From: Polytrichum commune
Lineage: Eukaryota; Streptophyta; Polytrichopsida; Polytrichales; Polytrichaceae
Assembly: GCA_950295325.1 (NCBI GenBank)
Contig: OX485804.1
Location: 13,080,001 to 13,144,000 of the forward strand
Reading direction: 5' to 3'
Length of the DNA: 64,000 nucleotides
The notes below the pieces were generated by a model, which was not told the DNA's origin, made no database searches, and saw nothing but the letters and a program-made list of their open reading frames with translations. Both the position numbers and the translations under genes were made by a program. Below are positions 22,801 through 35,600 of this stretch, piece after piece; positions within the stretch are counted from its first letter, which is position 1, and every line of letters begins with the position of its first letter.

Positions 22801-25318
22801 TGATATGAAATCAACTCCAAGTGTATGACTCCCATCTGGTTTGCACAGGTAGGTGCAGGTACAGATCCAACTGAAGGGGCAGCACTTGGGATGGCTTTGC
22901 TGGAATCTTTTGCACAGAGTGGACAAGGAGGATCTCTTCTTACCATGGCAACAACCCATCATGGAGAGCTGAAGACACTCAAATATAGGTAAAACATTGT
23001 GTTTGAGGTACATATGAGTTTTGAAATTAAGAATCTTATTATATCCCATATTTATAGCGATTTCATCCCAATTTCCATATTCAAAGGACCCAAATAAACT
23101 CATTAATCCCTAAAGGAACTGGGGGTGCATTTATCTGGAATACTTGACAATCTTTATGAACCTCCAAAAATCATTGAAATAATGTTTTATTTAAATGACA
23201 TTGAATCCAGCACAACCTTATGAAAGGGGAAGTGAAAGTAAAGTCATATGTGACAATGCTGATTCAATATGCGCGTTATGTATTTAAATCCAGGTCATTC
23301 ATTTGAGCTCAAATCTCTTTGTAATTCAATATTCTTAATATGTATCCCCAGATTGGAATAATGCATATGATGAATGGGTTAATTTTATATAGGGTCACTT
23401 GGAGACTAGCTGAAAAGACCTATCAAGAAAAAACTTAAATTCTTAAAATTGCATGCATACATGAGGCAGTTTATAGTGATTTCATCCTGATTGCTTTATT
23501 CAAAGGGCCCACGCAAACCCATCAACTACATTGCAGCCATCTATTTCACAAGGGACTCAGCCTTGGCCAAATGTTGTGATTCATCCAGTGACACAAGATT
23601 TGAGAATGCATCGGTGGAGTTTAGTGAAGAAAAGTTGAGACCAACCTACAAGCTTTTGTGGGGCATCCCTGGTGATTCTTCATTTACCTTGTGTAATTGT
23701 TAAACATTTCTTTTTTTTGTCATCTGGTAGTGGCCATCAGTCTGGATTTGAAGGGAATAGTGGACTTCAGGCCCTTCTCCAATTTGACTGGAAGGACGGC
23801 AAAATTCACTACTCACTCTCCAGTTGCTGGATTCATCACTACCTAGGTAATTACGTGAAATCATGCCAAATGTGTTTTGTAGTGTGGATAAGTGTTTGAA
23901 AACCTCATTTTGCAGGAAGATCCAACGCCTTGAATATTGCAGCGAGGCTCGGCCTGCCGAAGGACATCCTAGCAGTGGCTAGAGATCTGCATGGTGTAGC
24001 CAGTGCTCAGCTAAGTGAGGTGATTGAGTTTAGCATTGTTAATTGCATCTGTGTCAGGTAGAACTTAAATTTTAGAATAAATAAATAACTGGACCTTAGA
24101 TCCAGTCGACTGCTATTTTCTTTCCTTTTCCAATGGACTGCTATTAGCTGTTGAATGGCAATTGACATCCCTAAAAGTATCCCAACACGGGACCATGTGT
24201 GCAATATCTGATGAGTGGTTTGTAACTACGATTGTAGGTTATCATGGAGCTCGAAGAGGCGAGGCGTGATTATGATGATGCCCTGATGGCAGCAGAAGCT
24301 CGTCTAATGTAAGTTTCTGTAGTCCAAATTATTGCATCATTTGTGAGCATAAAGTCCTTGAACTGTTAAATAATCTTCAGATACAGCCTGTCCTTCCCAT
24401 CTCTAGCCATTTGACTTCCTCTGTGGCCTAGGACAGTGTCACCATGAAGTTGATCTGAAAAGTGCACTATGAAATTTTGAAAATTAGCACCTTGACAAAG
24501 TCCTCCCCTGCTGCAAAATTTTAGGGAAGCGAAGAAGCTCTATGGTGATTTGGTTGCTGCATCAGTAAGGCTTCAAGAACATAAACGTATTCTTGAACTC
24601 GAGAAAGGTGACCGTGTTGCCGAGGCGGCTGCCGTCACTCGCTCCCAACTAAGTGCATTGGCACGGAACTTAAAAGGCACAACCCCAAGGCTACCGACTC
24701 CTTCTCTTGCGAATAACGTGTCCAGCACTACCCAACCTTCCAAGGAGCAAAATTCAGCAAAAAATGGGTCCAAAGGCAACATGAATGTTGCCTCCAATTT
24801 AAGATCAGGTAAACACTCCAGCACATTCCTTTATGTGATGCTTTGTAGACTCATCTTCACCTAGATTTCACTTTGGCAAGGACACAGTTTATATGTTTCT
24901 TGTACAAATGGAGGCACGATTGCTCATTTACATGTATTATCTGGAGTAAAGGTCACTAATAGGGATGAAGGGTTCAGGGTTTGGGCATGATTCTGATTGC
25001 CAAACAACTGAATGGCGACTTCTGAGTAGACTTCCAAGTACAGTTTCAAGCATAAATATTGGACAATGTAAGCATCTAGAAACAGATGGCAACTCTATCC
25101 TGTTTTCTGATGTGAGGAGATTAAATATTGTATGTTGATATGCAAATGAGGACACCTCTTTCCTTTCAGGTACTAAAGCCAATTTTCCTGCCATTGGTGA
25201 TATGGTGTACGTGCCCAAACTTAGCCGCAATGCAAAAGTGATTGAAGTGGGGGAGAAAGAAGTAACTGTACAATCCGGATTCTTGCAGGTGAAAGTGAAG
25301 CTGCAAGAGATTCAATAG
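16896..25318 (+). CDS. MutS2-type ATPase (MutS homologue), probably plastid-targeted, without a visible Smr domain
   Basis: MutS2 proteins are dimeric ABC-type ATPases that lack the mismatch-recognition domains of MutS1; bacterial members act on recombination intermediates and collided ribosomes. Exons: 16896-17252, 18033-18155, 18263-18457, 18978-19061, 19206-19256, 19468-19527, 19625-19707, 20135-20258, 20542-20601, 20744-20920, 21338-21424, 21930-22077, 22180-22307, 22532-22579, 22849-22988, 23589-23671, 23916-24019, 24238-24308, 24525-24808, 25170-25318, giving about 851 residues with every phase consistent. The first 90 or so residues are low in acidic residues and resemble a transit peptide. 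Then come TLELLEWPRL, Walker A GPNTGGKT (494-501), the DIGDEQSLSQSLSTFSGHL block, Walker B LLDEVGAGTDP, the THHGELKTLKY loop, a basic coiled coil and a terminal GDMVYVPKL beta domain. It stops there, before the C-terminal Smr nuclease domain of bacterial MutS2. Confidence 0.93.
17295..17860. repeat. Internal duplication in intron 1 of the MutS2-type gene
   Basis: A block of about 170 bp beginning TTGTTGTGGATGGCT near 17300 recurs near 17685, an offset of 385 bp. Shared landmarks are GGTCAAATG, GCCACCGTTTGGCTxT, TTCTTTTGAT and TCTAAAGCTTTGG. It is diverged and non-coding. Confidence 0.6.
21570..21815. repeat. Copy of the foldback family in an intron of the MutS2-type gene
   Basis: It matches the central and right parts of the foldback element in intron 13 of the PKG-type gene (11790-12025), including AAGCATGCACC, TTATGCAAAACAACCAA and CCGGTTGAATTAAA. 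It appears to lack the left arm. No coding role. Confidence 0.55.
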
Positions 25319-26186
25319 CTTTGGTCACCATGTGTGATGTAGAGAAACTTTATCAGAAATTTAGGGTACCAGGTCACTTGCAAAGTTAAGTCATATCTGG
25401 TGCAACATACCCAGCAGCCCTCATTGCAAATATCCTTGTACTCAAAAGCGGGTATCAATAAAAAAAACCGTCACAATTTATCTGGACCGCTAATTTGTAT
25501 GGTTGGTACATGCCATCAAAAAGCAACATCAGTACAATTGCAAGAGAATTTGATAAGGCACGAGAAGGAAATTTCTCTCTACATGAGAAAATTCTCTCTA
25601 CAGAAAAATTTTTACCATTTAAATGTTACGGATGCATTGATTGTGTTGCCAAATTTGGCAGCATAGAAATAATCGATCTTCCACTCATATTCAAATCACT
25701 CCAATGAACTTCAAGTTTCCCTTCTTGGGAAAATCATTTGTTGCTTGCAAATACATAGCACACCACATTGAGTTAAAATTTGCATGCTTCAACTCAGTGT
25801 AGTCTACATTATCTGAAATAAAAGGTGTCTGATAGTTTAATCAGTTAATCAGTTACAATAGTTGCACATCTTATGAAATCCTTGATAATGTAAAATCCTA
25901 TATGGTAATTTTGTATATGAATTGAAGTTGTATCTTTTTAAACACGAAATCCACATATTTATACATTACTGAACTATGTAAAGTATTAACTATTAGGATA
26001 TTATTGTCATTGGTTGGGCGGAACAATAGAGATCAATATGGAGCAATAGTCATTTGATAAGCCATTACATAATATCCTACATACTCAAGACAAACTTATG
26101 TCCTATAGTCAAATAAGGTAAGCAAGCCTAAAATAGACACTTTCAACTTTTCATCCACTTCTCCCAAAATATGAAACACACAATTA
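25319..26186. other. Intergenic region 3' of the MutS2-type gene
   Basis: AT-rich sequence up to the TA target site of the Tc1-like element. No gene or repeat was recognised. It presumably contains the MutS2 3' untranslated region. Confidence 0.35.
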
Positions 26187-26387
26187 CTCCTTTGGTAAGA
26201 TGACTTTGCAGAAATGCAAATCATTTCATGAAGCTTCCAAGCTAGTTTGTGAACCTTTCCACCAATGTTACTAGAGTGTTCTACCAATTTCATGAACCTT
26301 TTGAGTTAGTTCATGACTCTTTGAAATCGACTTGACATGTGGCACACTTCAATTTCATGGTAGTGAACCTTTACTTTTAGCAACTTC

Positions 26388-26678
26388 GTGAATCTTCTAA
26401 ACCAATTTCATAAATCTCCTCACACTTTGTGGTTCTTGTATTCTCAACTTCTCAACTTCTTGTCTCCTTGTTTCACAAACATTGTGTTCGTACTAGGTCA
26501 GACATTAGAATCAATTTGGAAGCGACTCTACAATACTGCAATTGCTTATCCTCGATCAAAAACAACCTGGAGAACTCCCAGTATTTACAGTGACTTTGTG
26601 CCGTCCAGACACAAACGTGGGCTCAAGGACCAAACACCTCAGGAAATGATTGAATCCAGGAAGCAACGTTTCAGATAA
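26388..26678 (+). other. Exon-like open frame of unknown origin inside the Tc1-like element
   Basis: The last 60 or so codons (from about 26497, after an acceptor-like TACTAG) encode a hydrophilic, protein-like stretch. It contains SIWKRLYNTAIAYPRSKTTW, SDFVPSRHKRG and TPQEMIESRKQRF and ends at TAA 26676-26678. I do not recognise the family. The composition looks like real coding sequence rather than random frame, while the N-terminal part of the frame looks intronic. It could be a host exon captured by the transposon or an accessory transposon gene. Confidence 0.35.
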
Positions 26679-27040
26679 GCTACGGTCAAATATGTCCACT
26701 TCCCTGGTAGGTCTTAGAAGCTTCAAACCCAACAATCTATAGCTCGATAGTTATGGAACGTCTCCTCCTCAAGTCCTCAACTCTCATAAAGATATGAGTT
26801 GATGCCTTCTATATACTGCAGTACTGTATTTGAAGGGTATGTTCCATGGTTAAGGTTTTGGTTGTGAGCGATTCATTGTTTTATTGTACTTGTTTCCTTA
26901 TTAAAAGCAACTGGAGATAATTCTTTCTGTATTGCTTTGTGTTGATTGCGTTAGAATTGGTGTCAGTTATAAGTTATAATTAGTTTTTTGTTCGGTTAGG
27001 GTTATAGTTTTTTCTTCTAAATGAGTTTGGCTCAGTAGCT

Positions 27041-28066
27041 ATGTCTAGTCGTTCGCATAGATATAATCGCATAGATGATGCACTTCGCTTACGAATCATA
27101 CATTTTATTTTTAATGACAGCTTATTTTATACTGAAACAAGTAAACATTACAGTTATCCTTATGAAACTATCAAGAGCATAGCCAGAGCTTTTGAAGAAA
27201 ATGGTCAATTAGTGTCCAAACATAGAGGTGGTGTTCGCTATCCAATTTTACAAGTTGAGCACATTCAATGGTTAGTAGAGAGGCTTGAAGCAAATTCAAA
27301 CATGACCATAGAATCTCTCCATCGTCAGCTAAATGAAGTTTTCCAAATCCCACGCCCTATATCTGTCAATTGTGTCTCAAAAGCCATTCGAAGTCAAGTT
27401 GGATTTACCCTCAAGTTGATGTGCTATGAACCAGATGATTATAATAATGAAGAATGTCTTAGAGAGTGTATAGAGTGGTGTCAAAAGTTTTTACAGCTTG
27501 ATGGTAGTATGGCCGATGTTGTATACGTGGGTGAGGTTGGTTTCAATTTACACTTGACACGTCAATTTGGAGGGGCTCGTCGAGGACAAAGATGCCAACG
27601 AACTTATCCAACTCAAAGGGGTCGAAATTTATCTTTGGTGGTTGCAATTGGTCGTGAAAGAGTCATTGCACACGATGTCACACTTGGTGCCTACAATACA
27701 TGCAAGTTCTTAGAATTCATTCATACCAAGGTCATTCCTAGCCTTGATAGACAAAGGTTCATCCTTATGGACAATGTCTCATTTCACAAATCTCATGAAA
27801 TACAACAAGCTTTTGAAGATGTTGGACACATCTACTTTTGTTTGCCATCATATAGTCTATTTCTCAATGTCACAAAATGTGTATTTAGACACATCAAAAG
27901 CCACGTCCAACAAAATGATCTCCAAAATCATCAAACATTATTAGGTCACATCAATGATAGCATACAAGCAATCACTGTAGACATGGTGCAAAGTTGGATA
28001 AGAGAGGTCTATCAAAATTTTGGTAGAGCTAGTTGTGGGGAGCAATTAGGAGCATCTTATACATGA
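27041..28066 (+). pseudogene. Tc1/IS630-type DD34E transposase, open frame but catalytically altered
   Basis: A 341-residue uninterrupted frame starting at ATG. It has an N-terminal helix-turn-helix region (paired-like, residues about 10-115) and a DDE_3-type catalytic domain. The block around residues 158-170 (VVYVGEVGFNLHL) aligns with the usual [VI]DExGFNL block but has Gly164 where the first catalytic Asp belongs (codon GGT at 27530-27532). The second Asp is kept at D244 (ILMDNVSFHKS). The third position, 35 residues on, is Lys279 instead of Glu (LPSYSLFLNVTK, codon AAA at 27875-27877). Both changes are explained by single transitions. The protein is therefore predicted to be unable to cut DNA, although no stop or frameshift has accumulated. 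Confidence 0.8.
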
Positions 28067-28389
28067 TGTACTGCTTTTTGTGAAATAAAGTTATATAGTT
28101 CATGAGAATTGATATTGTGAAGTTTTGAATATGGGTACCAAATCATGAAGTTGTTCACAACATGTAGTGAAATTGGTTGAAAGTTCAAGCTAAATTGGGT
28201 TGTCTATATAGTGAACTCAATCCATGATTCCAATGAAATGATAGAACATATTGTTAAATTGGTTTATAAAATCATGAAATTGAGTTTGCACTTCTATGAA
28301 TTCGTCTTACTAAAGGAGTAATCCAAGATGATTAACAAAAATAAACGAAGGCCATATCCATTTTCCTAATAATCTTCAAAGCTCCTTTG

Positions 28390-28590
28390 CATATCTTATT
28401 CACTATTAACTAATCATATAGGTCCCCCCCCCCCCCCCGCAATTATGTTAGCTATTGAGCCTAGAATGGTTAACAAATTTTCCAAACATAGTCCAATCTC
28501 TATTGAACACATTCGTTTGGGTGTCTCTTCTTAGATCCACACCTAACCTAACCACTCAAATATGGGTATCCAAGTAAAATAAGTGACAGA
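28390..28590. repeat. Dispersed repeat (partner of 14270-14470) with a 15-base poly-C run
   Basis: It shares ordered landmarks with 14270-14470 (CAATTATGTT, CTATTGAGC, TAGAATGGTTAA, TTCTTAGATC). A run of 15 C at 28424-28438 lies just upstream of the shared part. No coding sequence. Confidence 0.5.
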
Positions 28591-29623
28591 ATTAGGCCCA
28601 CTTACCTTAATGCAAAACTTATATGCACCATACCGCACTAACTACAATCTGGGTCCCAACCATCGATAAGGTTGAGAAACACACTTAGACAGGTGCTCGG
28701 CACAAAGCGAACCATTTAACTGTTTTCTTAAGGAAACTGTGTATTGGGTACTACTGAAACGCTGGCACCATGTTCAGGAATGGAGATCTCTGACAGACGA
28801 GTGTAATGAGGTGGATTGTGATATGTTGGAGATGAAGGTATAATCATACCAACAACTAAATTTGAAAACCATACTTCTCATCAGTCAAGAGACAAATTTG
28901 CATTCCAAACACAAAATCCACCCAGATCATTGCTGCATTGGCACTATTCCTCAGTGCTGTGCCTTTACATCATTTGAATCAATCCAAGACGTACATTTGA
29001 TGAAACATTTAGAATTATTAAGCAATAAGGGCATTCCTTACTGACAAATAATTGGTGGTGTGGCTGGTTCACCTTTAGGGGCCAAGAACTATATTCTGAC
29101 CTCTCATTCCAGTATCCTGAAAATTCAAATTTTCGTTTCATTTCTTACATCTTACTTTCACAAGACATTGCAAATATTTGGAACGCCCAAAACTTGTTTT
29201 CGTTTTGTGTCCTTTGCTTTGCAGAACATGTCAGTATAGGTACAGTCATGCATACACTCCTATGCTATGCAACCTGCAAACATCATCATTAAAAGGGACA
29301 AACCAACAATAGTACCACTAACACATTCTTGGGCAATTAAATTCAGTCATGAAATGAGTCATGACACAGCATTCCTCTTACTCTTGATCAAAGAGGATGA
29401 TGCTGGACATTTCAGCAGCCTTGTTTTTCTAGTTATTTTACAAGCTGATGACTACCTTTCTGTGCCCAACTGTACCCATAGCCAGTCTTCTGACCTCCTC
29501 TATACCAGAATCGTTAAAAATGGCAAGTGTGTCAATCTCTAAATTCTTTCAGCTAAAAGGTATCTACATACTTCCCATGCATGCCAGCAACAGTACCTTG
29601 CCAGAATCACCTGTTGAATATGT
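28591..29623. other. Intergenic region between the Tc1-like element and the 3' end of the PIAL-type gene
   Basis: Short unconvincing open frames only. The right part presumably holds the 3' untranslated region of the minus-strand SUMO ligase gene. Nothing else was recognised. Confidence 0.35.
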
Positions 29624-32600
29624 TCAGCTGGGAGGCCCAGGTCTCTGCATTTCAAAGTTCATCCAGCCGTCAGATGTGTTAACCCCTTGAAACATAGGTG
29701 CTGGTGGTGTTGATAAATCCGATGCCGTTACCCAATTGCCTGCAATGTAAAAGGTTTCTGCAGCCCTTGGATTCCCCTGCAATACTCGATGGTATTGCCC
29801 TGCATAAGGTTGATTAACATTCGAAGGAGAGCTGACATTATTATTTATGGTGTTGTAACCAGGTGCTGCCATTGGCATAGGATTAACTGCAGGTTGTCCT
29901 CCAGGTGCCCTTGCAGTAGGATTAACTGCAGGTTGTCCTCCAGGTGCCCTTGCAGTAGGATTAACTGCAGGTTGTCCTCCAGGTGCCCTTGCAGTAGGAT
30001 TCACTGCAGGTTGTCCTCCGGGTGCCCTTGGTTGTGGAATAGGAGACGGTTGTTGGCCCAAAACTCCAACTGCAGTAGGTGAAATACTCCCTCTCATGCG
30101 CCCAGTGGGTCGCCACGTTCGATCATTGGCAGCACCACCAACGAGCACCTGACCTGTCGACAAGTTGCCTGAAGGCAACCCTCCAGAAGATCCAGTCCTT
30201 GCTGGAAACTGTTGAGAGTTGGATGCAGGAATCTGAAATTGATGCTGGGGGTAGGAGGCATGACCTTGATTGGCAACGAACTGTTGTTGGGCTGCATTTG
30301 GTATCTGTTGATGTAAAGGCAAGGTGCCTGACCGCTGATTCCTTGACTGGCCAAGATCTTGAGCATTCTGCTTGCAATCAAAGGTGTAAGTGGTGATGTG
30401 TGAATAGCTTCTTAACAGAGAACAAATGCAACACACTATTATTAGACAGATTACCTGGGAAAGTCCTGATGTTTGCTGCCCAACTTGTGAATGCCGTTGC
30501 GATTGCCGCATGTGCTGAAAGAAGACCCATCCCCATTCGATTTATTTTTATTTTTTTTAAATAAACCTATTATGCTATTTGCAAACACATACTGTCAGCT
30601 AATCATTTCTGTAAAATACATGTGTTTGCTTCACTTGACTAACCCCGGAACATTAGACTCATAGCACAAATCTACCAAAGTGATATTACATATTACCTAT
30701 CTAATCATCTGACACAATATTTCAGCAATTATTGGGATGGCCTGTTTCATAAAGTTCCAGAGACAGCCCTTCGCCTTTCCAAAAACATGAAAGAGGAACA
30801 GGCACTTCAAAACCTCACTTTGCATTCTACATTCTGATCGTACGAGATCCCCCAGACATAAGAAACAAATATAGAGAGTAGTACATACCAGTTCTTTCAC
30901 CAACACCTAGAGGCTATCCATGTGCTTTTTTTTCTCTTTAAAATTGTGGCCTTTGAGTACTTTCAGACAAACCAAGATAATTTTCTCTTTGTGGAATGGG
31001 AAAAAAACTTGGCTAGACATGCTTCATTACTGATGGACACACATAGCATGAAATAGACATCGATATACAACATATGATTAAACAGGACAACCTACCCCGC
31101 CTTGTGTTTCTTGAAAGTCCCGACCAGTATCTGTGGGAAGACCAGTCTGTAGATGCTGCAACGAAGTGGCTGTATATCCACCACTTGAGGTCAAGTTATT
31201 AACAGAGGCCCCAGGGCTGTTTGAGTGATAGCCACCACGAGAATGGCTTTGTGTAAGATGAGGGTTATTATTAGATGCAGGTAAACCTTGGACAACCGAT
31301 GCCAATGGTGCAGTTTGAGTGTATCTTTGCCTTTCAGGATTCAAAGCTCTTATACCAGGTACAACGCCTCCAGTAACTGGAAGAAATAAACCGTCAGGCC
31401 TGTTGAGTCCTACCCTTGTCAATCCTGGTGACCCTGTCATGTAATGGTGCGCAGTAATATCTGGAATGTTAGAAACCTCTGGATGTCTTGAAGGCCCATT
31501 CCTTTCAGCCCCAGTAGTTTCCCGTTGTAGAGAGGCTGTTGTTGTTTGAGAAGACTGCTCACTTCTGAATCCAGCAATTGCTTGCAGGGTCTGTTTGTCA
31601 GGCTTCCTATCTGGTGGCCCAGAGTAATTAATGGTGTCTCTAACTGCATCAGATTCCCCCTCAAGAGATAAGTCGATCATGTCCACACCACTTTGATCCC
31701 CTTCCAGAACAGCTCCGCCAATGCCATCATCTCCAGTGCTAACAGGTACCCAAGACCCATTTTGAGAAATTATTACTTCGATAACCTTCTCATCTGCTTC
31801 CTTCAGTACCTGCAATTTCACAACAATTTTGACAGAAGTTCCTGTTAAGGCTTCTGACAGATTTTGGCCGCATCAACTACCAGCTTTAAGACAAAAAACT
31901 CACCAAAGAGACTTACCTTTTCCATCTGTCGATCTATTCGAATATCTGGCCAAGTAATACAACGATTGCAGCATGGGCAGCGCCAAGCAGGCCTCTTCTC
32001 ATTAATCTCAAGGAAGCTGTCATAATCAAAACACTGATGGAGAACTATTTGAGTCAGGGTTGTGAGCATCACTACCATAATGCCGCAGACCACACAAAGG
32101 TGAAATACATGATGCAACATCCTAAAGAATTACACAAAGCAATAGTTCATAAACACTAAGCAATGAAGGAACATAACAATGCAAAGACCTCAAGCACAAA
32201 GTGTTTCCCAGAAGACAAAACCTCATCAGTATGAACCAACACAATCAATATGACTTACTTTTACAGAAATAACATACACCATGTATCCACATACACATCA
32301 TGCGAAGTTGTGACCAAGTACTTCTGCAGTTTCTATGGGCTCTTTCTGAGCACAATTAAGTCATCTGTGACCAGTAGACCACAATACCTATAATGCCAGG
32401 CAAGTTCTATCAGAACACATCCTGAGGGCAAAAGCATTGTACCTGCAAATGCCTGCAGGTTGTTGCTTTGACAGGAGTCATCAGGCGCTGATGACTGCTC
32501 ACAATATAAAATCCACAAGTAACACATCAGTATCATGCTGCCAAGAATGTGGCTTGGAAAGGAGGAATTCCATATATTATATTTTGCAACTCCTTTGGAA

Positions 32601-35600
32601 TCCTCAAGCAGTTAAGATAAGCAAAAGACTTTACGCCATTATCACCTAAAAGAAGTCGAAATTCTAGTAACAGTGGCAAAGTTGTGTATGTTGTAAGCAA
32701 GGTGGTTGTGTCCTGGATGTACATCTGATGCTCGATTTGCCCAATGCCAGAATAACTAGCATCAGCTCATCAAATTAGAACACACTAAGAGATGACTGAA
32801 ATTGAGAGAACTGTGGTATGAATACAAGCCATGATTCAAGCTCATGTATTCCTCTACACAAGAAACCCTGACAACACATGTGTTCCTTAATAAGCATGCA
32901 GTGAACTCATGTGGGATCAACACCTGACTGGGCATCGCAGAGATACTCTTGAATCCCCCTCAACCACCTCATCATCCACCATAGTGGAACCCAGTTCACT
33001 TGCAGACCTTGTTGGAGGGAGATAATCCACAAGGGGGGTGTTCTTGGATGTAACATTGATGCTCTTTGCAGATGCAATGGCTATGACACATGAACCTGTG
33101 ACAAATCCAAATCTCCAGATCAGTAAACTGCAGACTTGCTAAGATTAAGGTGAGAGCTTGTTTACAAGAGCCAGAAAGTATAAGAGGGCACAATTCAATT
33201 CAGAAGAGCTGGGCCTTGGCTCGAGCTAGTGTTCCCACATGAGACCTCACGAGTAGAAAAGAAAATTAGAAAGGATGTTTGATTAAATATGAGCAACTCC
33301 CTTTAACCATATGAGTAAGGGTCTACATATAACAGAAATACAGAGTATCTTTCGCCTGTCCAATGTAACATTCCTTTCCTCTTGCTTTAACTAGTGACTG
33401 AACAAATTTCAAGGTCACCAACAAGTCCTTGCTGAAGAGGCAGTGAGAAACTGTAGGGCAGACGAGGGTCCTTTAGACTGTCAACAACAGCAAGGTTGGT
33501 GCATAGGAAGACTTGCAACATTTTATTATACATCTCATAGGGACATACTTGGAAGTGCTCCCATTAGGTAGACACTATGAAACTCAAACTCAAGACCGAT
33601 TGAAGGCAGTCCACACATCTTTCTATTGAAAAAAAAGTGTGTAATTTTGTACATGACCAGTGTAATTCCATGGACTTGCTTCTGCAAGATAACGCGATAA
33701 GTAATTACAACAGAATTCTTACCAGCAAACTCTCCAATGACTTGAAGCACATTAGCTCCCACCTTCACCGAGCGTGTCACGTCTGTAGGCATTTGTGGAC
33801 CACCATCCTGCTTTCAATGCCAACCCTTCATATCAAAAGATGACAATCATTTGTTGAAAACAACATCAAAATATAGACAAGAAGTTCTGAATACAGTAGA
33901 ACATTACAGTCTGCATGCAACACTCAAGTGGGCAGCAATACCAGATAACCAACAGTGACCCTCTTCTCTATCTGCCTGCCATTCACCAAGAAACTGTTGC
34001 ACAAGCCACACCAATGACCATTAGGAATGCAAACATTCGAATTCGTGATCCCACACACAGTGTCTATCTATCTACAACTTATCACTGACATATGTCAACA
34101 AAAATCCCTACTGTCTCACGGAGACAAGTTCAAACACTAGTGACAATCATCTAAAAAGCAGCCAGCCCTTCTAAGACACTTTTTTAATAGGAACTCGCAA
34201 ATCATGCACAGGATGTTGAACGAATGTGTAATCTGGTAACAATCCACAAGAGATGTAAGGCAATATCCGAAGACAAACACACGATATAGTCTCCAACACT
34301 GCAGCTTTGTGAGATATGACAAAAGCAATATGATAAATAATCTTGATGCAAGCACTTGCTGAGTCCATATGTGGATCTCTCATATGAAAACTACTTGTTT
34401 AAAAGGATATTTTGATGTTTTGAACCAAAGATAGCTCTCGCAACAAAATGTACAACACAAAAGGAGAAACACATCACACCACTCTTGGTAACTCCTCAGC
34501 AACATGAGTGACTGACAAAACTCGAATGCAATCTGGAAAGAGCTTTGAGAAAAGTTTTTACTTCACATGAGGTGGAGTAATGAGGCAGGCAGCACTTTCT
34601 GTGGTATCTTTCTGGACAACATAGAGACGCTGCAAACAAGCAAACCCACAGTGTTTCTTGCATGAGTAATTGGTCCCTTTCAATATACTGATAACAACCT
34701 TACAAAATCCTTCCATATTTCTAGAGTCCGCTGCTGTTCTATAAGTCAAAATTGGTATTTAAATTTAAGGGAATCTGCACACATGTGCAAAAGACAAACA
34801 TCCTCATAGCTGCAGAAATATTCCTGAAAGCAGATGGTACTTAAACAGTTCATCATCTCTTTAAAACCCTCTAATTTGCTTCTGCAGGCAAGAAAACTTG
34901 ATGATTCCTGGAAAGAAGGGAGAGTAACTCGTACCACTCGTTCATCTATTTTCATGTGAGGAACATGGAAATCACACATTAGGACCTCATATCCTGCCTG
35001 AGAAAAACAAGAGCACAAAAGTCATGATTGTGGAGAATAGAAATGTATGACATATTGATAACAGAACTGAACACACTAGGTCATAACCGCCATGCAAAGG
35101 CAGCCATGCAATGTGGCAGAGCCATTTACTTGCATTATATATCAGAAAGACTATCAATAACAACATCATAATGAGAACAAAGACCATAAAAATGGGTTCA
35201 AACCACACCTTTGCGTTAACTGCAACAAATATGGCACTTATTTGCAGGCGTGGATAGAACCTGTCAAGGTACCAAGCAACACTTATGGCTTTAAGATCCT
35301 ATACATTACACTCAAAATGTTACCCTGGTCCAAAAAGCTCTCCCAAAATTTCCCTGAAGTCCTCAGTTGTTAAACATGGCAGGATAAACAGATCTCTCTA
35401 ACAAACTACGTCCTGATATAAGACTTTTGCTAGACCGCCTGATCTAAACTTAGGCACCAGCAAGAAGAACATTGAATTTGTCAGACATACACAAGAACCT
35501 TCCAGGAATTCTGTCCACCTTCTGGAACATAAGGACCTTCCGAAGGACGATCTACATATGGGGCATGTTCAAGAGGAGCAAGAGTTGTTAACTCAGACAG

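Larger units (their letters stand above)
26187..28318 (+). mobile_element. Tc1/mariner-like DNA transposon, about 2.1 kb
   Basis: Both termini are flanked by TA (26185-26186 and 28319-28320), the Tc1/mariner target duplication. The inverted ends start CTCCTTTGGTAAGATGA on the left and CTCCTTTAGTAAGACGA on the right. Imperfect inverted similarity extends inward, and the subterminal regions contain several TTCATGAA-like motifs. The element contains a transposase frame (27041-28066) and a second exon-like frame (26388-26678). The CTCC start resembles the ends of plant mariner/Stowaway elements. Confidence 0.8.

Noticed and set aside
23672-23899. Open stretch between the MutS2-type exons at 23589-23671 and 23916-24019.
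   Set aside because: The flanking exons join directly into the conserved LLWGIPG-RSNALNIAARLGLP block, so this is intron.
28424-28438. Run of 15 C.
   Set aside because: A simple homopolymer, possibly affected by sequencing error; no functional claim.
29789-30082. Plus-strand open frame rich in Cys and Arg opposite the PIAL-type tail.
   Set aside because: It is the antisense shadow of the 39-bp coding repeats; the minus-strand frame is the one with family similarity and splice logic.
35500-35600. Minus-strand open stretch (APYVDRPSEG...) between two PIAL-type exons.
   Set aside because: It looks protein-like, but the neighbouring exons join in phase without it and no PIAL homologue block corresponds; left as intron.
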